Shown: positions 1 through 15,587 of the stretch, in pieces | Layout of the letters: every line of letters starts with the position of its first letter | How positions within the stretch are numbered: the first letter of the stretch is position 1 | Source of the DNA: Oscheius dolichura | Lineage: Eukaryota > Nematoda > Chromadorea > Rhabditida > Rhabditidae | Direction: 5' to 3' | Assembly (NCBI GenBank): GCA_932521035.1 | Contig: OW051495.1 | Span: forward strand, 62,001 to 126,000 | DNA: 64,000 nt | Notes under the pieces: model-generated | Seen by the model: the letters and a program-made list of their open reading frames with translations, nothing else | What the model was told of the DNA's origin: nothing | Database searches by the model: none | Position numbers and translations under genes: made by a program

Positions 1-1862
1 CTAGTGAATCCATCCATACGACTTTTGGACAAAGTGAATCCATCCATACGACTTTTGGACAAAGTGAATCCATCCATACGACTTTTGGACAAAGTGAATC
101 CATCCACACGACTTTTGGACAAAGTGAATCCACCCATACGACTTTTGGACAGAGTGAATCCTTCAAACTCTTCCGTAAAAAACTCCTAGTGAATCCATCC
201 ATACAATTTTTGGACAAAGTGAATCCATCCATACGACTTTTGGACAAAGTGAATCCATCCATACGACTTTTGGACAAAGTGAATCCATCCATACGACTTT
301 TGGACAAAGTGAATCCATCCATACGACTTTTGGACAAAGTGAATCCATCCATACGACTTTTGGACAAAGTGAATCCACCCAAACGACTTTTGGACAAAGT
401 GAATCCTTCAAACTCTTCCGTAAAAAACTCCTAGTGAATCCATCCATACGACTTTTGGACAAAGTGAATCCATCCATACGACTTTTGGACAAAGTGAATC
501 CACCCATACGACTTTTGGACAAAGTGAATCCACCCATACGACTTTTGGACAAAGTGAATCTATCCATACGACTTTTGGACAAAGTGAATCCATCCACACG
601 ACTTTTGGACAAAGTGAATCCATCCATACGACTTTTGGACAAAGTGAATCCATCCACACGACTTTTGGACAAAGTGAATCCTTCAAACTCTTCCGTAAAA
701 AACTCCTAGTGAATCCATCCATACGACTTTTGGACAAAGTGAATCTATCCATACGACTTTTGGACAAAGTGAATCCATCCACACGACTTTTGGACAAAGT
801 GAATCCATCCATACGACTTTTGGACAAAGTGAATCCATCCACACGACTTTTGGACAAAGTGAATCCTTCAAACTCTTCCGTAAAAAACTCCTAGTGAATC
901 CATCCATACGACTTTTGGACAAAGTGAATCCTTCAAACTCTTCCGTAAAAAACTCCTAGTGAATCCATCCATACAATTTTTGGACAAAGTGAATCCATCC
1001 ATACGACTTTTGGACAAAGTGAATCCATCCACACGACTTTTGGACAAAGTGAATCCTTCAAACTCTTCCGTAAAAAACTCCTAGTGAATCCATCCATACG
1101 ACTTTTGGACAAAGTGAATCCTTCAAACTCTTCCGTAAAAAACTCCTAGTGAATCCATCCATACAATTTTTGGACAAAGTGAATCCATCCATACGACTTT
1201 TGGACAAAGTGAATCCATCCACACGACTTTTGGACAAAGTGAATCCTTCAAACTCTTCCGTAAAAAACTCCTAGTGAATCCATCCATACGACTTTTGGAC
1301 AAAGTGAATCCACCCAAACGACTTTTGGACAAAGTGAATCCATCCATACGACTTTTGGACAAAGTGAATCGATCCATACGACTTTTGGACAAAGTGAATC
1401 CATCCATACGACTTTTGGACAAAGTGAATCCATCCATACGACTTTTGGACAAAGTGAATCCATCCACACGACTTTTGGACAAAGTGAATCCTTCAAACTC
1501 TTCCGTAAAAAACTCCTAGTGAATCCATCCATACGACTTTTGGACAAAGTGAATCCATCCATACGACTTTTGGACAAAGTGAATCCATCCATACGACTTT
1601 TGGACAAAGTGAATCCATCCATACGACTTTTGGACAAAGTGAATCCATCCATACGACTTTTGGACAAAGTGAATCCATCCATACGACTTTTGGACAAAGT
1701 GAATCCATCCATACGACTTTTGGACAGAGTGAATCCATCCATACGACTTTTGGACAAAGTGAATCCTTCAAACTCTTCCGTAAAAAACTCCTAGTGAATC
1801 CATCCATACGACTTTTGGACAAAGTGAATCCATCCACACGACTTTTGGACAAAGTGAATCCT

Positions 1863-4164
1863 TCAAACTCTTCCGTAAAAAACTCCTAGTGAATCCATCC
1901 ATACGACTTTTGGACAAAGTGAATCCATCCATACGACTTTTGGACAAAGTGAATCCTTCAAACTCTTCCGTAAAAAACTCCTAGTGAATCCATCCATACG
2001 ACTTTTGGACAAAGTGAATCTATCCATACGACTTTTGGACAAAGTGAATCCATCCATACGACTTTTGGACAAAGTGAATCCATCCATACGACTTTTGGAC
2101 AAAGTGAATCCATCCACACGACTTTTGGACAAAGTGAATCCTTCAAACTCTTCCGTAAAAAACTCCTAGTGAATCCATCCATACGACTTTTGGACAAAGT
2201 GAATCCTTCAAACTCTTCCGTAAAAAACTCCTAGTGAATCCATCCATACAATTTTTGGACAAAGTGAATCCATCCATACGACTTTTGGACAAAGTGAATC
2301 CATCCACACGACTTTTGGACAAAGTGAATCCTTCAAACTCTTCCGTAAAAAACTCCTAGTGAATCCATCCATACGACTTTTGGACAAAGTGAATCCTTCA
2401 AACTCTTCCGTAAAAAACTCCTAGTGAATCCATCCATACAATTTTTGGACAAAGTGAATCCATCCATACGACTTTTGGACAAAGTGAATCCATCCACACG
2501 ACTTTTGGACAAAGTGAATCCTTCAAACTCTTCCGTAAAAAACTCCTAGTGAATCCATCCATACGACTTTTGGACAAAGTGAATCCACCCAAACGACTTT
2601 TGGACAAAGTGAATCCACCCAAACGACTTTTGGACAAAGTGAATCCACCCAAACGACTTTTGGACAAAGTGAATCCATCCATACGACTTTTGGACAAAGT
2701 GAATCGATCCATACGACTTTTGGACAAAGTGAATCCATCCATACGACTTTTGGACAAAGTGAATCCATCCATACGACTTTTGGACAAAGTGAATCCATCC
2801 ACACGACTTTTGGACAAAGTGAATCCTTCAAACTCTTCCGTAAAAAACTCCTAGTGAATCCATCCATACGACTTTTGGACAAAGTGAATCCATCCATACG
2901 ACTTTTGGACAAAGTGAATCCATCCATACGACTTTTGGACAAAGTGAATCCATCCATACGACTTTTGGACAAAGTGAATCCATCCATACGACTTTTGGAC
3001 AAAGTGAATCCATCCATACGACTTTTGGTCAAAGTGAATCCATCCATACGACTTTTGGACAAAGTGAATCCATCCATACGACTTTTGGACAAAGTGAATC
3101 CATCCATACGACTTTTGGACAAAGTGAATCCACCCATACGACTTTTGGACAAAGTGAATCCACCCATACGACTTTTGGACAAAGTGAATCCACCCATACG
3201 ACTTTTGGACAGAGTGAATCCTTCAAACTCTTCCGTAAAGAACTCCTAGTGAATCCATCCATACAATTTTTGGACAAAGTGAATCCATCCATACGACTTT
3301 TGGACAAAGTGAATCCATCCATACGACTTTTGGACAAAGTGAATCCATCCATACGACTTTTGGACAAAGTGAATCCATCCATACGACTTTTGGACAAAGT
3401 GAATCCACCCAAACGACTTTTGGACAGAGTGAATCCTTCAAACTCTTCCGTAAAAAACTCCTAGTCTATCCATCCATACAATTTTTGGACAAAGTGAATC
3501 CATCCATACGACTTTTGGACAAAGTGAATCCTTCAAACTCTTCCGTAAAAAACTCCTAGTGAATCCATCCATACGACTTTTGGACAAAGTGAATCCATCC
3601 ATACGACTTTTGGACAAAGTGAATCCATCCATACGACTTTTGGACAAAGTGAATCCATCCATACGACTTTTGGACAAAGTGAATCCATCCATACGACTTT
3701 TGGACAAAGTGAATCCATCCATACGACTTTTGGACAAAGTGAATCCATCCATACGACTTTTGGACAAAGTGAATCCATCCATACGACTTTTGGACAAAGT
3801 GAGTCCATCCATACGACTTTTGGACAAAGTGAATCCATCCACACGACTTTTGGACAAAGTGAATCCACCCATACGACTTTTGGACAAAGTGAATCCATCC
3901 ACACGACTTTTGGACACAGTGAATCCATCCATACGACTTTTGGACAAAGTGAATCCACCCATACGACTTTTGGACAAAGTGAATCCATCCATACGACTGT
4001 TGGACAAAGTGAATCCACCCATACGACTTTTGGACAAAGTGAATCCATCCATACGACTTTTGGACAAAGTGAATCCATCCACACGACTTTTGGACAAAGT
4101 GAATCCACCCATACGACTTTTGGACAGAGTGAATCCTTCAAACTCTTCCGTAAAAAACTCCTAG
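1863..4164. repeat. Higher-order block, recurring at about 19533-21834
   Basis: This stretch of the X/Y array has the same order of variant units as 19533-21834, about 17.6 kb away. Both carry a run of three cacccaaac units, the rare gaatcgatcc unit, a run of cacccatac units before a ggacagagt unit, the rare Y with cgtaaagaac, and then a long run containing a gagtcc unit and a ggacacagt unit. Small differences are gains or losses of whole X units. The last section (3559-4164) also recurs at 10964-11629 and 24864-25469. Confidence 0.85.
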
Positions 4165-5433
4165 TCTATCCATCCATACAATTTTTGGACAAAGTGAATC
4201 CACCCATACGACTTTTGGACAGAGTGAATCCTTCAAACTCTTCCTTAAAAAACTCCTAGTCTATCCATCCATACAATTTTTGGACAAAGTGAATCCATCC
4301 ATACGACTTTTGGACAGAGTGAATCCTTCAAACTCTTCCGTAAAAAACTCCTAGTCTATCCATCCATACAATTTTTGGACAAAGTGAATCCATCCATACG
4401 ACTTTTGGACATAGTGAATCCTTCAAACTCTTCCTTAAAAAACTCCTAGTCTATCCATCCATACAATTTTTGGACAAAGTGAATCCATCCATACGACTTT
4501 TGGACAGAGTGAATCCTTCAAACTCTTCCGTAAAAAACTCCTAGTGAATCCATCCATACAATTTTTGGACAAAGTGAATCCATCCATACGACTTTTGGAC
4601 AAAGTGAATCCATCCATACGACTTTTGGACAAAGTGAATCCATCCATACGACTTTTGGACAAAGTGAATCCATCCATACGACTTTTGGACAAAGTGAATC
4701 CATCCATACGACTTTTGGACAAAGTGAATCCACCCAAACGACTTTTGGACAAAGTGAATCCTTCAAACTCTTCCGTAAAAAACTCCTAGTGAATCCATCC
4801 ATACGACTTTTGGACAAAGTGAATCCATCCATACGACTTTTGGACAAAGTGAATCCACCCATACGACTTTTGGACAAAGTGAATCCACCCATACGACTTT
4901 TGGACAAAGTGAATCCATCCATACGACTTTTGGACAAAGTGAATCCACCCAAACGACTTTTGGACAAAGTGAATCCTTCAAACTCTTCCGTAAAAAACTC
5001 CTAGTGAATCCATCCATACGACTTTTGGACAAAGTGAATCCATCCATACGACTTTTGGACAAAGTGAATCCATCCATACGACTTTTGGACAAAGTGAATC
5101 CATCCACACGACTTTTGGACAAAGTGAATCCACCCATACGACTTTTGGACAGAGTGAATCCTTCAAACTCTTCCGTAAAAAACTCCTAGTGAATCCATCC
5201 ATACAATTTTTGGACAAAGTGAATCCATCCATACGACTTTTGGACAAAGTGAATCCATCCATACGACTTTTGGACAAAGTGAATCCATCCATACGACTTT
5301 TGGACAAAGTGAATCCATCCATACGACTTTTGGACAAAGTGAATCCATCCATACGACTTTTGGACAAAGTGAATCCACCCAAACGACTTTTGGACAAAGT
5401 GAATCCTTCAAACTCTTCCGTAAAAAACTCCTA

Positions 5434-6580
5434 GTGAATCCATCCATACGACTTTTGGACAAAGTGAATCCATCCATACGACTTTTGGACAAAGTGAATC
5501 CACCCATACGACTTTTGGACAAAGTGAATCCACCCATACGACTTTTGGACAAAGTGAATCCATCCATACGACTTTTGGACAGAGTGAATCCTTCAAACTC
5601 TTCCGTAAAAAACTCCTAGTGAATCCATCCATACAATTTTTGGACAAAGTGAATCCATCCATACGACTTTTGGACAGAGTGAATCCTTCAAACTCTTCCG
5701 TAAAAAACTCCTAGTGAATCCATCCATACAATTTTTGCACAAAGTGAATCCATCCATACGACTTTTGGACAGAGTGAATCCTTCAAACTCTTCCGTAAAA
5801 AACTCCTAGTGAATCCATCCATACAATTTTTGCACAAAGTGAATCCATCCATACGACTTTTGGACAAAGTGAATCCATCCATACGACTTTTGGACAAAGT
5901 GAATCCACCCATACGACTTTTGGACAAAGTGAATCCATCCATACGACTTTTGGACAAAGTGAATCCACCCATACGACTTTTGGACAAAGTGAATCCATCC
6001 ATACGACTTTTGGACAAAGTGAATCCACCCATACGACTTTTGGACAAAGTGAATCCTTCAAACTCTTCCGTAAAAAACTCCTAGTGAATCCATCCATACA
6101 ATTTTTGGACAAAGTGAATCCACCCATACGACTTTTGGACAAAGTGAATCCATCCATACGACTTTTGGACAAAGTGAATCCATCCATACGACTTTTGGAC
6201 AAAGTGAATCCATCCATACGACTTTTGGACAAAGTGAATCCATCCATACGACTTTTGGACAGAGTGAATCCTTCAAACTCTTCCGTAAAAAACTCCTAGT
6301 GAATCCATCCATACAATTTTTGGACAAAGTGAATCCATCCATACGACTTTTGGACAAAGTGAATCCATCCACACGACTTTTGGACAAAGTGAATCCATCC
6401 ATACGACTTTTGGACAAAGTGAATCCTTCAAACTCTTCCGTAAAAAACTCCTTGTGAATCCATCCATACAATTTTTGGACAAAGTGAATCCATCCATACG
6501 ACTTTTGGACAAAGTGAATCCATCCATACGACTTTTGGACAAAGTGAATCCACCCATACGACTTTTGGACAAAGTGAATC
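5434..6580. repeat. Higher-order block, recurring at about 7704-8850
   Basis: The unit order is the same as in the copy 2270 bp downstream. Shared rare markers include the tttttgcac variant seen twice in succession and a Y ending ctccttgt instead of ctcctagt. Related copies continue to 9.2-10.0 kb. This points to recent unequal exchange or segmental amplification inside the satellite. Confidence 0.85.
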
Positions 6581-9500
6581 CACCCATACGACTTTTGGAC
6601 AAAGTGAATCCTTCAAACTCTTCCGTAAAAAACTCCTAGTGAATCCATCCATACAATTTTTGGACAAAGTGAATCCACCCATACGACTTTTGGACAAAGT
6701 GAATCCATCCATACGACTTTTGGACAAAGTGAATCCATCCATACGACTTTTGGACAAAGTGAATCCATCCATACGACTTTTGGACAAAGTGAATCCATCC
6801 ATACGACTTTTGGACAGAGTGAATCCTTCAAACTCTTCCGTAAAAAACTCCTAGTGAATCCATCCATACAATTTTTGGACAAAGTGAATCCATCCATACG
6901 ACTTTTGGACAAAGTGAATCCATCCACACGACTTTTGGACAAAGTGAATCCATCCATACAATTTTTGGACAAAGTGAATCCATCCATACGACTTTTGGAC
7001 AAAGTGAATCCATCCATACGACTTTTGGACAAAGTGAATCCATCCATACGACTTTTGGACAATGTGAATCCATCCATACGACTTTTGGACAAAGTGAATC
7101 CACCCATACGACTTTTGGACAAAGTGAATCCATCCATACGACTTTTGGACAAAGTGAATCCACCCATACGACTTTTGGACAAAGTGAATCCTTCAAACTC
7201 TTCCGTAAAAAACTCCTAGTGAATCCATCCATACAATTTTTGGACAAAGTGAATCCATCCATACGACTTTTGGACAAAGTGAATCCATCCATACGACTTT
7301 TGGACAAAGTGAATCCATCCATACGACTTTTGGACAATGTGAATCCACCCATACGACTTTTGGACAAAGTGAATCCATCCATACGACTTTTGGACAAAGT
7401 GAATCCAGCCATACGACTTTTGGACAAAGTGAATCCAGCCATACGACTTTTGGACAAAGTGAATCCATCCATACAATTTTTGGACAAAGTGAATCCATCC
7501 ATACGACTTTTGGACAAAGTGAATCCATCCATACGACTTTTGGACAAAGTGAATCCATCCATACGACTTTTGGACAAAGTGAATCCATCCATACGACTTT
7601 TGGACAAAGTGAATCCATCCATACGACTTTTGGACAAAGTGAATCCACCCAAACGACTTTTGGACAAAGTGAATCCTTCAAACTCTTCCGTAAAAAACTC
7701 CTAGTGAATCCATCCATACGACTTTTGGACAAAGTGAATCCATCCATACGACTTTTGGACAAAGTGAATCCACCCATACGACTTTTGGACAAAGTGAATC
7801 CACCCATACGACTTTTGGACAAAGTGAATCCATCCATACGACTTTTGGACAGAGTGAATCCTTCAAACTCTTCCGTAAAAAACTCCTAGTGAATCCATCC
7901 ATACAATTTTTGGACAAAGTGAATCCATCCATACGACTTTTGGACAGAGTGAATCCTTCAAACTCTTCCGTAAAAAACTCCTAGTGAATCCATCCATACA
8001 ATTTTTGCACAAAGTGAATCCATCCATACGACTTTTGGACAGAGTGAATCCTTCAAACTCTTCCGTAAAAAACTCCTAGTGAATCCATCCATACAATTTT
8101 TGCACAAAGTGAATCCATCCATACGACTTTTGGACAAAGTGAATCCATCCATACGACTTTTGGACAAAGTGAATCCACCCATACGACTTTTGGACAAAGT
8201 GAATCCATCCATACGACTTTTGGACAAAGTGAATCCACCCATACGACTTTTGGACAAAGTGAATCCATCCATACGACTTTTGGACAAAGTGAATCCACCC
8301 ATACGACTTTTGGACAAAGTGAATCCTTCAAACTCTTCCGTAAAAAACTCCTAGTGAATCCATCCATACAATTTTTGGACAAAGTGAATCCACCCATACG
8401 ACTTTTGGACAAAGTGAATCCATCCATACGACTTTTGGACAAAGTGAATCCATCCATACGACTTTTGGACAAAGTGAATCCATCCATACGACTTTTGGAC
8501 AAAGTGAATCCATCCATACGACTTTTGGACAGAGTGAATCCTTCAAACTCTTCCGTAAAAAACTCCTAGTGAATCCATCCATACAATTTTTGGACAAAGT
8601 GAATCCATCCATACGACTTTTGGACAAAGTGAATCCATCCACACGACTTTTGGACAAAGTGAATCCATCCATACGACTTTTGGACAAAGTGAATCCTTCA
8701 AACTCTTCCGTAAAAAACTCCTTGTGAATCCATCCATACAATTTTTGGACAAAGTGAATCCATCCATACGACTTTTGGACAAAGTGAATCCATCCATACG
8801 ACTTTTGGACAAAGTGAATCCACCCATACGACTTTTGGACAAAGTGAATCCATCCATACGACTTTTGGACAAAGTGAATCCACCCATACGACTTTTGGAC
8901 AAAGTGAATCCTTCAAACTCTTCCGTAAAAAACTCCTAGTGAATCCATCCATACAATTTTTGGACAAAGTGAATCCACCCATACGACTTTTGGACAAAGT
9001 GAATCCATCCATACGACTTTTGGACAAAGTGAATCCATCCATACGACTTTTGGACAAAGTGAATCCATCCATACGACTTTTGGACAAAGTGAATCCATCC
9101 ATACGACTTTTGGACAAAGTGAATCCATCCATACGACTTTTGGACAAAGTGAATCCATCCATACGACTTTTGGACAAAGTGAATCCACCCATACGACTTT
9201 TGGACAAAGTGAATCCTTCAAACTCTTCCGTAAAAAACTCCTAGTGAATCCATCCATACAATTTTTGGACAAAGTGAATCCATCCATACGACTTTTGGAC
9301 AAAGTGAATCCACCCATACGACTTTTGGACAGAGTGAATCCTTCAAACTCTTCCGTAAAAAACTCCTAGTCTATCCATCCATACAATTTTTGGACAAAGT
9401 GAATCCATCCATACGACTTTTGGACAGAGTGAATCCTTCAAACTCTTCCGTAAAAAACTCCTAGTGAATCCATCCATACAATTTTTGGACAAAGTGAATC

Positions 9501-12500
9501 CATCCATACGACTTTTGGACAAAGTGAATCCATCCACACGACTTTTGGACAAAGTGAATCCATCCATACGACTTTTGGACAAAGTGAATCCTTCAAACTC
9601 TTCCGTAAAAAACTCCTTGTGAATCCATCCATACAATTTTTGGACAAAGTGAATCCATCCATACGACTTTTGGACAAAGTGAATCCATCCATACGACTTT
9701 TGGACAAAGTGAATCCACCCATACGACTTTTGGACAAAGTGAATCCATCCATACGACTTTTGGACAAAGTGAATCCACCCATACGACTTTTGGACAAAGT
9801 GAATCCTTCAAACTCTTCCGTAAAAAACTCCTAGTGAATCCATCCATACAATTTTTGGACAAAGTGAATCCACCCATACGACTTTTGGACAAAGTGAATC
9901 CATCCATACGACTTTTGGACAAAGTGAATCCATCCATACGACTTTTGGACAAAGTGAATCCATCCATACGACTTTTGGACAAAGTGAATCCATCCATACG
10001 ACTTTTGGACAGAGTGAATCCTTCAAACTCTTCCGTAAAAAACTCCTAGTGAATCCATCCATACAATTTTTGGACAAAGTGAATCCATCCATACGACTTT
10101 TGGACAAAGTGAATCCATCCACACGACTTTTGGACAAAGTGAATCCATCCATACAATTTTTGGACAAAGTGAATCCATCCATACGACTTTTGGACAAAGT
10201 GAATCCATCCATACGACTTTTGGACAAAGTGAATCCATCCATACGACTTTTGGACAATGTGAATCCATCCATACGACTTTTGGACAAAGTGAATCCACCC
10301 ATACGACTTTTGGACAAAGTGAATCCATCCATACGACTTTTGGACAAAGTGAATCCACCCATACGACTTTTGGACAAAGTGAATCCTTCAAACTCTTCCG
10401 TAAAAAACTCCTAGTGAATCTATCCATACAATTTTTGGACAAAGTGAATCCATCCATACGACTTTTGGACAAAGTGAATCCATCCATACGACTTTTGGAC
10501 AAAGTGAATCCATCCATACGACTTTTGGACAATGTGAATCCACCCATACGACTTTTGGACAAAGTGAATCCATCCATACGACTTTTGGACAAAGTGAATC
10601 CAGCCATACGACTTTTGGACAAAGTGAATCCAGCCATACGACTTTTGGACAAAGTGAATCCATCCATACAATTTTTGGACAAAGTGAATCCATCCATACG
10701 ACTTTTGGACAAAGTGAATCCATCCATACGACTTTTGGACAAAGTGAATCCATCCATACGACTTTTGGACAAAGTGAATCCATCCATACGACTTTTGGAC
10801 AAAGTGAATCCACCCAAACGACTTTTGGACAGAGTGAATCCTTCAAACTCTTCCGTAAAAAACTCCTAGTCTATCCATCCATACAATTTTTGGACAAAGT
10901 GAATCCATCCATACGACTTTTGGACAAAGTGAATCCTTCAAACTCTTCCGTAAAAAACTCCTAGTGAATCCATCCATACGACTTTTGGACAAAGTGAATC
11001 CATCCATACGACTTTTGGACAAAGTGAATCCATCCATACGACTTTTGGACAAAGTGAATCCATCCATACGACTTTTGGACAAAGTGAATCCATCCATACG
11101 ACTTTTGGACAAAGTGAATCCATCCATACGACTTTTGGACAAAGTGAATCCATCCATACGACTTTTGGACAAAGTGAATCCATCCATACGACTTTTGGAC
11201 AAAGTGAATCCACCCATACGACTTTTGGACAAAGTGAATCCATCCATACGACTTTTGGACAAAGTGAGTCCATCCATACGACTTTTGGACAAAGTGAATC
11301 CATCCACACGACTTTTGGACAAAGTGAATCCACCCACACGACTTTTGGACAAAGTGAATCCATCCACACGACTTTTGGACACAGTGAATCCATCCATACG
11401 ACTTTTGGACAAAGTGAATCCACCCATACGACTTTTGGACAAAGTGAATCCATCCATACGACTTTTGGACAAAGTGAATCCACCCATACGACTTTTGGAC
11501 AAAGTGAATCCATCCATACGACTTTTGGACAAAGTGAATCCATCCACACGACTTTTGGACAAAGTGAATCCACCCATACGACTTTTGGACAGAGTGAATC
11601 CTTCAAACTCTTCCGTAAAAAACTCCTAGTCTATCCATCCATACAATTTTTGGACAAAGTGAATCCACCCATACGACTTTTGGACAGAGTGAATCCTTCA
11701 AACTCTTCCTTAAAAAACTCCTAGTCTATCCATCCATACAATTTTTGGACAAAGTGAATCCATCCATACGACTTTTGGACAGAGTGAATCCTTCAAACTC
11801 TTCCGTAAAAAACTCCTAGTCTATCCATCCATACAATTTTTGGACAAAGTGAATCCATCCATACGACTTTTGGACAGAGTGAATCCTTCAAACTCTTCCT
11901 TAAAAAACTCCTAGTCTATCCATCCATACAATTTTTGGACAAAGTGAATCCATCCATACGACTTTTGGACAGAGTGAATCCTTCAAACTCTTCCGTAAAA
12001 AACTCCTAGTGAATCCATCCATACAATTTTTGGACAAAGTGAATCCATCCATACGACTTTTGGACAAAGTGAATCCATCCATACGACTTTTGGACAAAGT
12101 GAATCCATCCATACGACTTTTGGACAAAGTGAATCCATCCATACGACTTTTGGACAAAGTGAATCCATCCATACGACTTTTGGACAAAGTGAATCCATCC
12201 ATACGACTTTTGGACAAAGTGAATCCATCCATACGACTTTTGGACAAAGTGAATCCACCCAAACGACTTTTGGACAAAGTGAATCCTTCAAACTCTTCCG
12301 TAAAAAACTCCTAGTGAATCCATCCATACGACTTTTGGACAAAGTGAATCCATCCATACGACTTTTGGACAAAGTGAATCCACCCATACGACTTTTGGAC
12401 AAAGTGAATCCACCCATACGACTTTTGGACAAAGTGAATCCATCCATACGACTTTTGGACAAAGTGAATCCACCCAAACGACTTTTGGACAAAGTGAATC

Positions 12501-15500
12501 CTTCAAACTCTTCCGTAAAAAACTCCTAGTGAATCCATCCATACGACTTTTGGACAAAGTGAATCCATCCATACGACTTTTGGACAAAGTGAATCCATCC
12601 ATACGACTTTTGGACAAAGTGAATCCATCCATACGACTTTTGGACAAAGTGAATCCATCCATACGACTTTTGGACAAAGTGAATCCATATATACGACTTT
12701 TGGACAAAGTGAATCCATCCATACGACTTTTGGACAAAGTGAATCCTTCAAACTCTTCCGTAAAAAACTCCTAGTGAATCCATCCATACGACTTTTGGAC
12801 AAAGTGAATCCATCCATACGACTTTTGGACAAAGTGAATCCATCCATACGACTTTTGGACAAAGTGAATCCATCCATACGACTTTTGGACAAAGTGAATC
12901 CATCCATACGACTTTTGGACAAAGTGAATCCTTCAAACTCTTCCGTAAAAAACTCCTAGTGAATCCATCCATACGACTTTTGGACAAAGTGAATCCATCC
13001 ATACGACTTTTGGACAAAGTGAATCCATCCATACGACTTTTGGACAAAGTGAATCCTTCAAACTCTTCCGTAAAAAACTCCTAGTGAATCCATCCATACG
13101 ACTTTTGGACAAAGTGAATCCATCCATACGACTTTTGGACAAAGTGAATCCATCCATACGACTTTTGGACAAAGTGAATCCATCCATACGACTTTTGGAC
13201 AAAGTGAATCCTTCAAACTCTTCCGTAAAAAACTCCTAGTCTATCCATCCATACAATTTTTGGACAAAGTGAATCCATCCATACGACTTTTGGACAAAGT
13301 GAATCCATCCATACGACTTTTGGACAAAGTGAATCCATCCATACGACTTTTGGACAAAGTGAATCCATCCGTACGACTTTTGGACAAAGTGAATCCATCC
13401 ATACGACTTTTGGACAAAGTGAATCCACCCATACGACTTTTGGACAAAGTGAATCCTTCAAACTCTTCCGTAAAAAACTCCTAGTGAATCCATCCATACG
13501 ACTTTTGGACAAAGTGAATCCATCCATACGACTTTTGGACAAAGTGAATCCATCCATACGACTTTTGGACAAAGTGAATCCATCCATACGACTTTTGGAC
13601 AAAGTGAATCCATCCATACGACTTTTGGACAAAGTGAATCCATCCATACGACTTTTGGACAAAGTGAATCCTTCAAACTCTTCCGTAAAAAACTCCTAGT
13701 GAATCCATCCATACGACTTTTGGACAAAGTGAATCCATCCATACGACTTTTGGACAAAGTGAATCCATCCATACGACTTTTGGACAAAGTGAATCCATCC
13801 ATACGACTTTTGGACAAAGTGAATCCTTCAAACTCTTCCGTAAAAAACTCCTAGTGAATCCATCCATACGACTTTTGGACAAAGTGAATCCATCCATACG
13901 ACTTTTGGACAAAGTGAATCCATCCATACGACTTTTGGACAAAGTGAATCCTTCAAACTCTTCCGTAAAAAACTCCTAGTGAATCCACCCATACGACTTT
14001 TGGACAAAGTGAATCCATCCATACGACTTTTGGACAAAGTGAATCCACCCATACGACTTTTGGACAAAGTGAATCCTTCAAACTCTTCCGTAAAAAACTC
14101 CTAGTCTATCCATCCATACAATTTTTGGACAAAGTGAATCCATCCATACGACTTTTGGACAGAGTGAATCCTTCAAACTCTTCCGTAAAAAACTCCTAGT
14201 GAATCCATCCATACAATTTTTGGACAAAGTGAATCCATCCATACGACTTTTGGACAAAGTGAATCCATCCATACGACTTTTGGACAAAGTGAATCCATCC
14301 ATACGACTTTTGGACAAAGTGAATCCATCCATACGACTTTTGGACAAAGTGAATCCATCCATACGACTTTTGGACAAAGTGAATCCATCCATACGACTTT
14401 TGGACAAAGTGAATCCATCCATACGACTTTTGGACAAAGTGAATCCACCCAAACGACTTTTGGACAAAGTGAATCCTTCAAACTCTTCCGTAAAAAACTC
14501 CTAGTGAATCCATCCATACGACTTTTGGACAAAGTGAATCCATCCATACGACTTTTGGACAAAGTGAATCCACCCATACGACTTTTGGACAAAGTGAATC
14601 CACCCATACGACTTTTGGACAAAGTGAATCCACCCAAACGACTTTTGGACAAAGTGAATCCTTCAAACTCTTCCGTAAAAAACTCCTAGTGAATCCATCC
14701 ATACGACTTTTGGACAAAGTGAATCCATCCATACGACTTTTGGACAAAGTGAATCCATCCATACGACTTTTGGACAAAGTGAATCCATCCATACGACTTT
14801 TGGACAAAGTGAATCCATCCATACGACTTTTGGACAAAGTGAATCCATCCATACGACTTTTGGACAAAGTGAATCCATCCATACGACTTTTGGACAAAGT
14901 GAATCCTTCAAACTCTTCCGTAAAAAACTCCTAGTGAATCCATCCATACGACTTTTGGACAAAGTGAATCCATCCATACGACTTTTGGACAAAGTGAATC
15001 CATCCATACGACTTTTGGACAAAGTGAATCCATCCATACGACTTTTGGACAAAGTGAATCCTTCAAACTCTTCCGTAAAAAACTCCTAGTGAATCCATCC
15101 ATACGACTTTTGGACAAAGTGAATCCATCCATACGACTTTTGGACAAAGTGAATCCATCCATACGACTTTTGGACAAAGTGAATCCTTCAAACTCTTCCG
15201 TAAAAAACTCCTAGTGAATCCATCCATACGACTTTTGGACAAAGTGAATCCATCCATACGACTTTTGGACAAAGTGAATCCATCCATACGACTTTTGGAC
15301 AAAGTGAATCCATCCATACGACTTTTGGACAAAGTGAATCCTTCAAACTCTTCCGTAAAAAACTCCTAGTCTATCCATCCATACAATTTTTGGACAAAGT
15401 GAATCCATCCATACGACTTTTGGACAAAGTGAATCCATCCATACGACTTTTGGACAAAGTGAATCCATCCATACGACTTTTGGACAAAGTGAATCCATCC

Positions 15501-15587
15501 ATACGACTTTTGGACAAAGTGAATCCATCCATACGACTTTTGGACAAAGTGAATCCACCCATACGACTTTTGGACAAAGTGAATCCT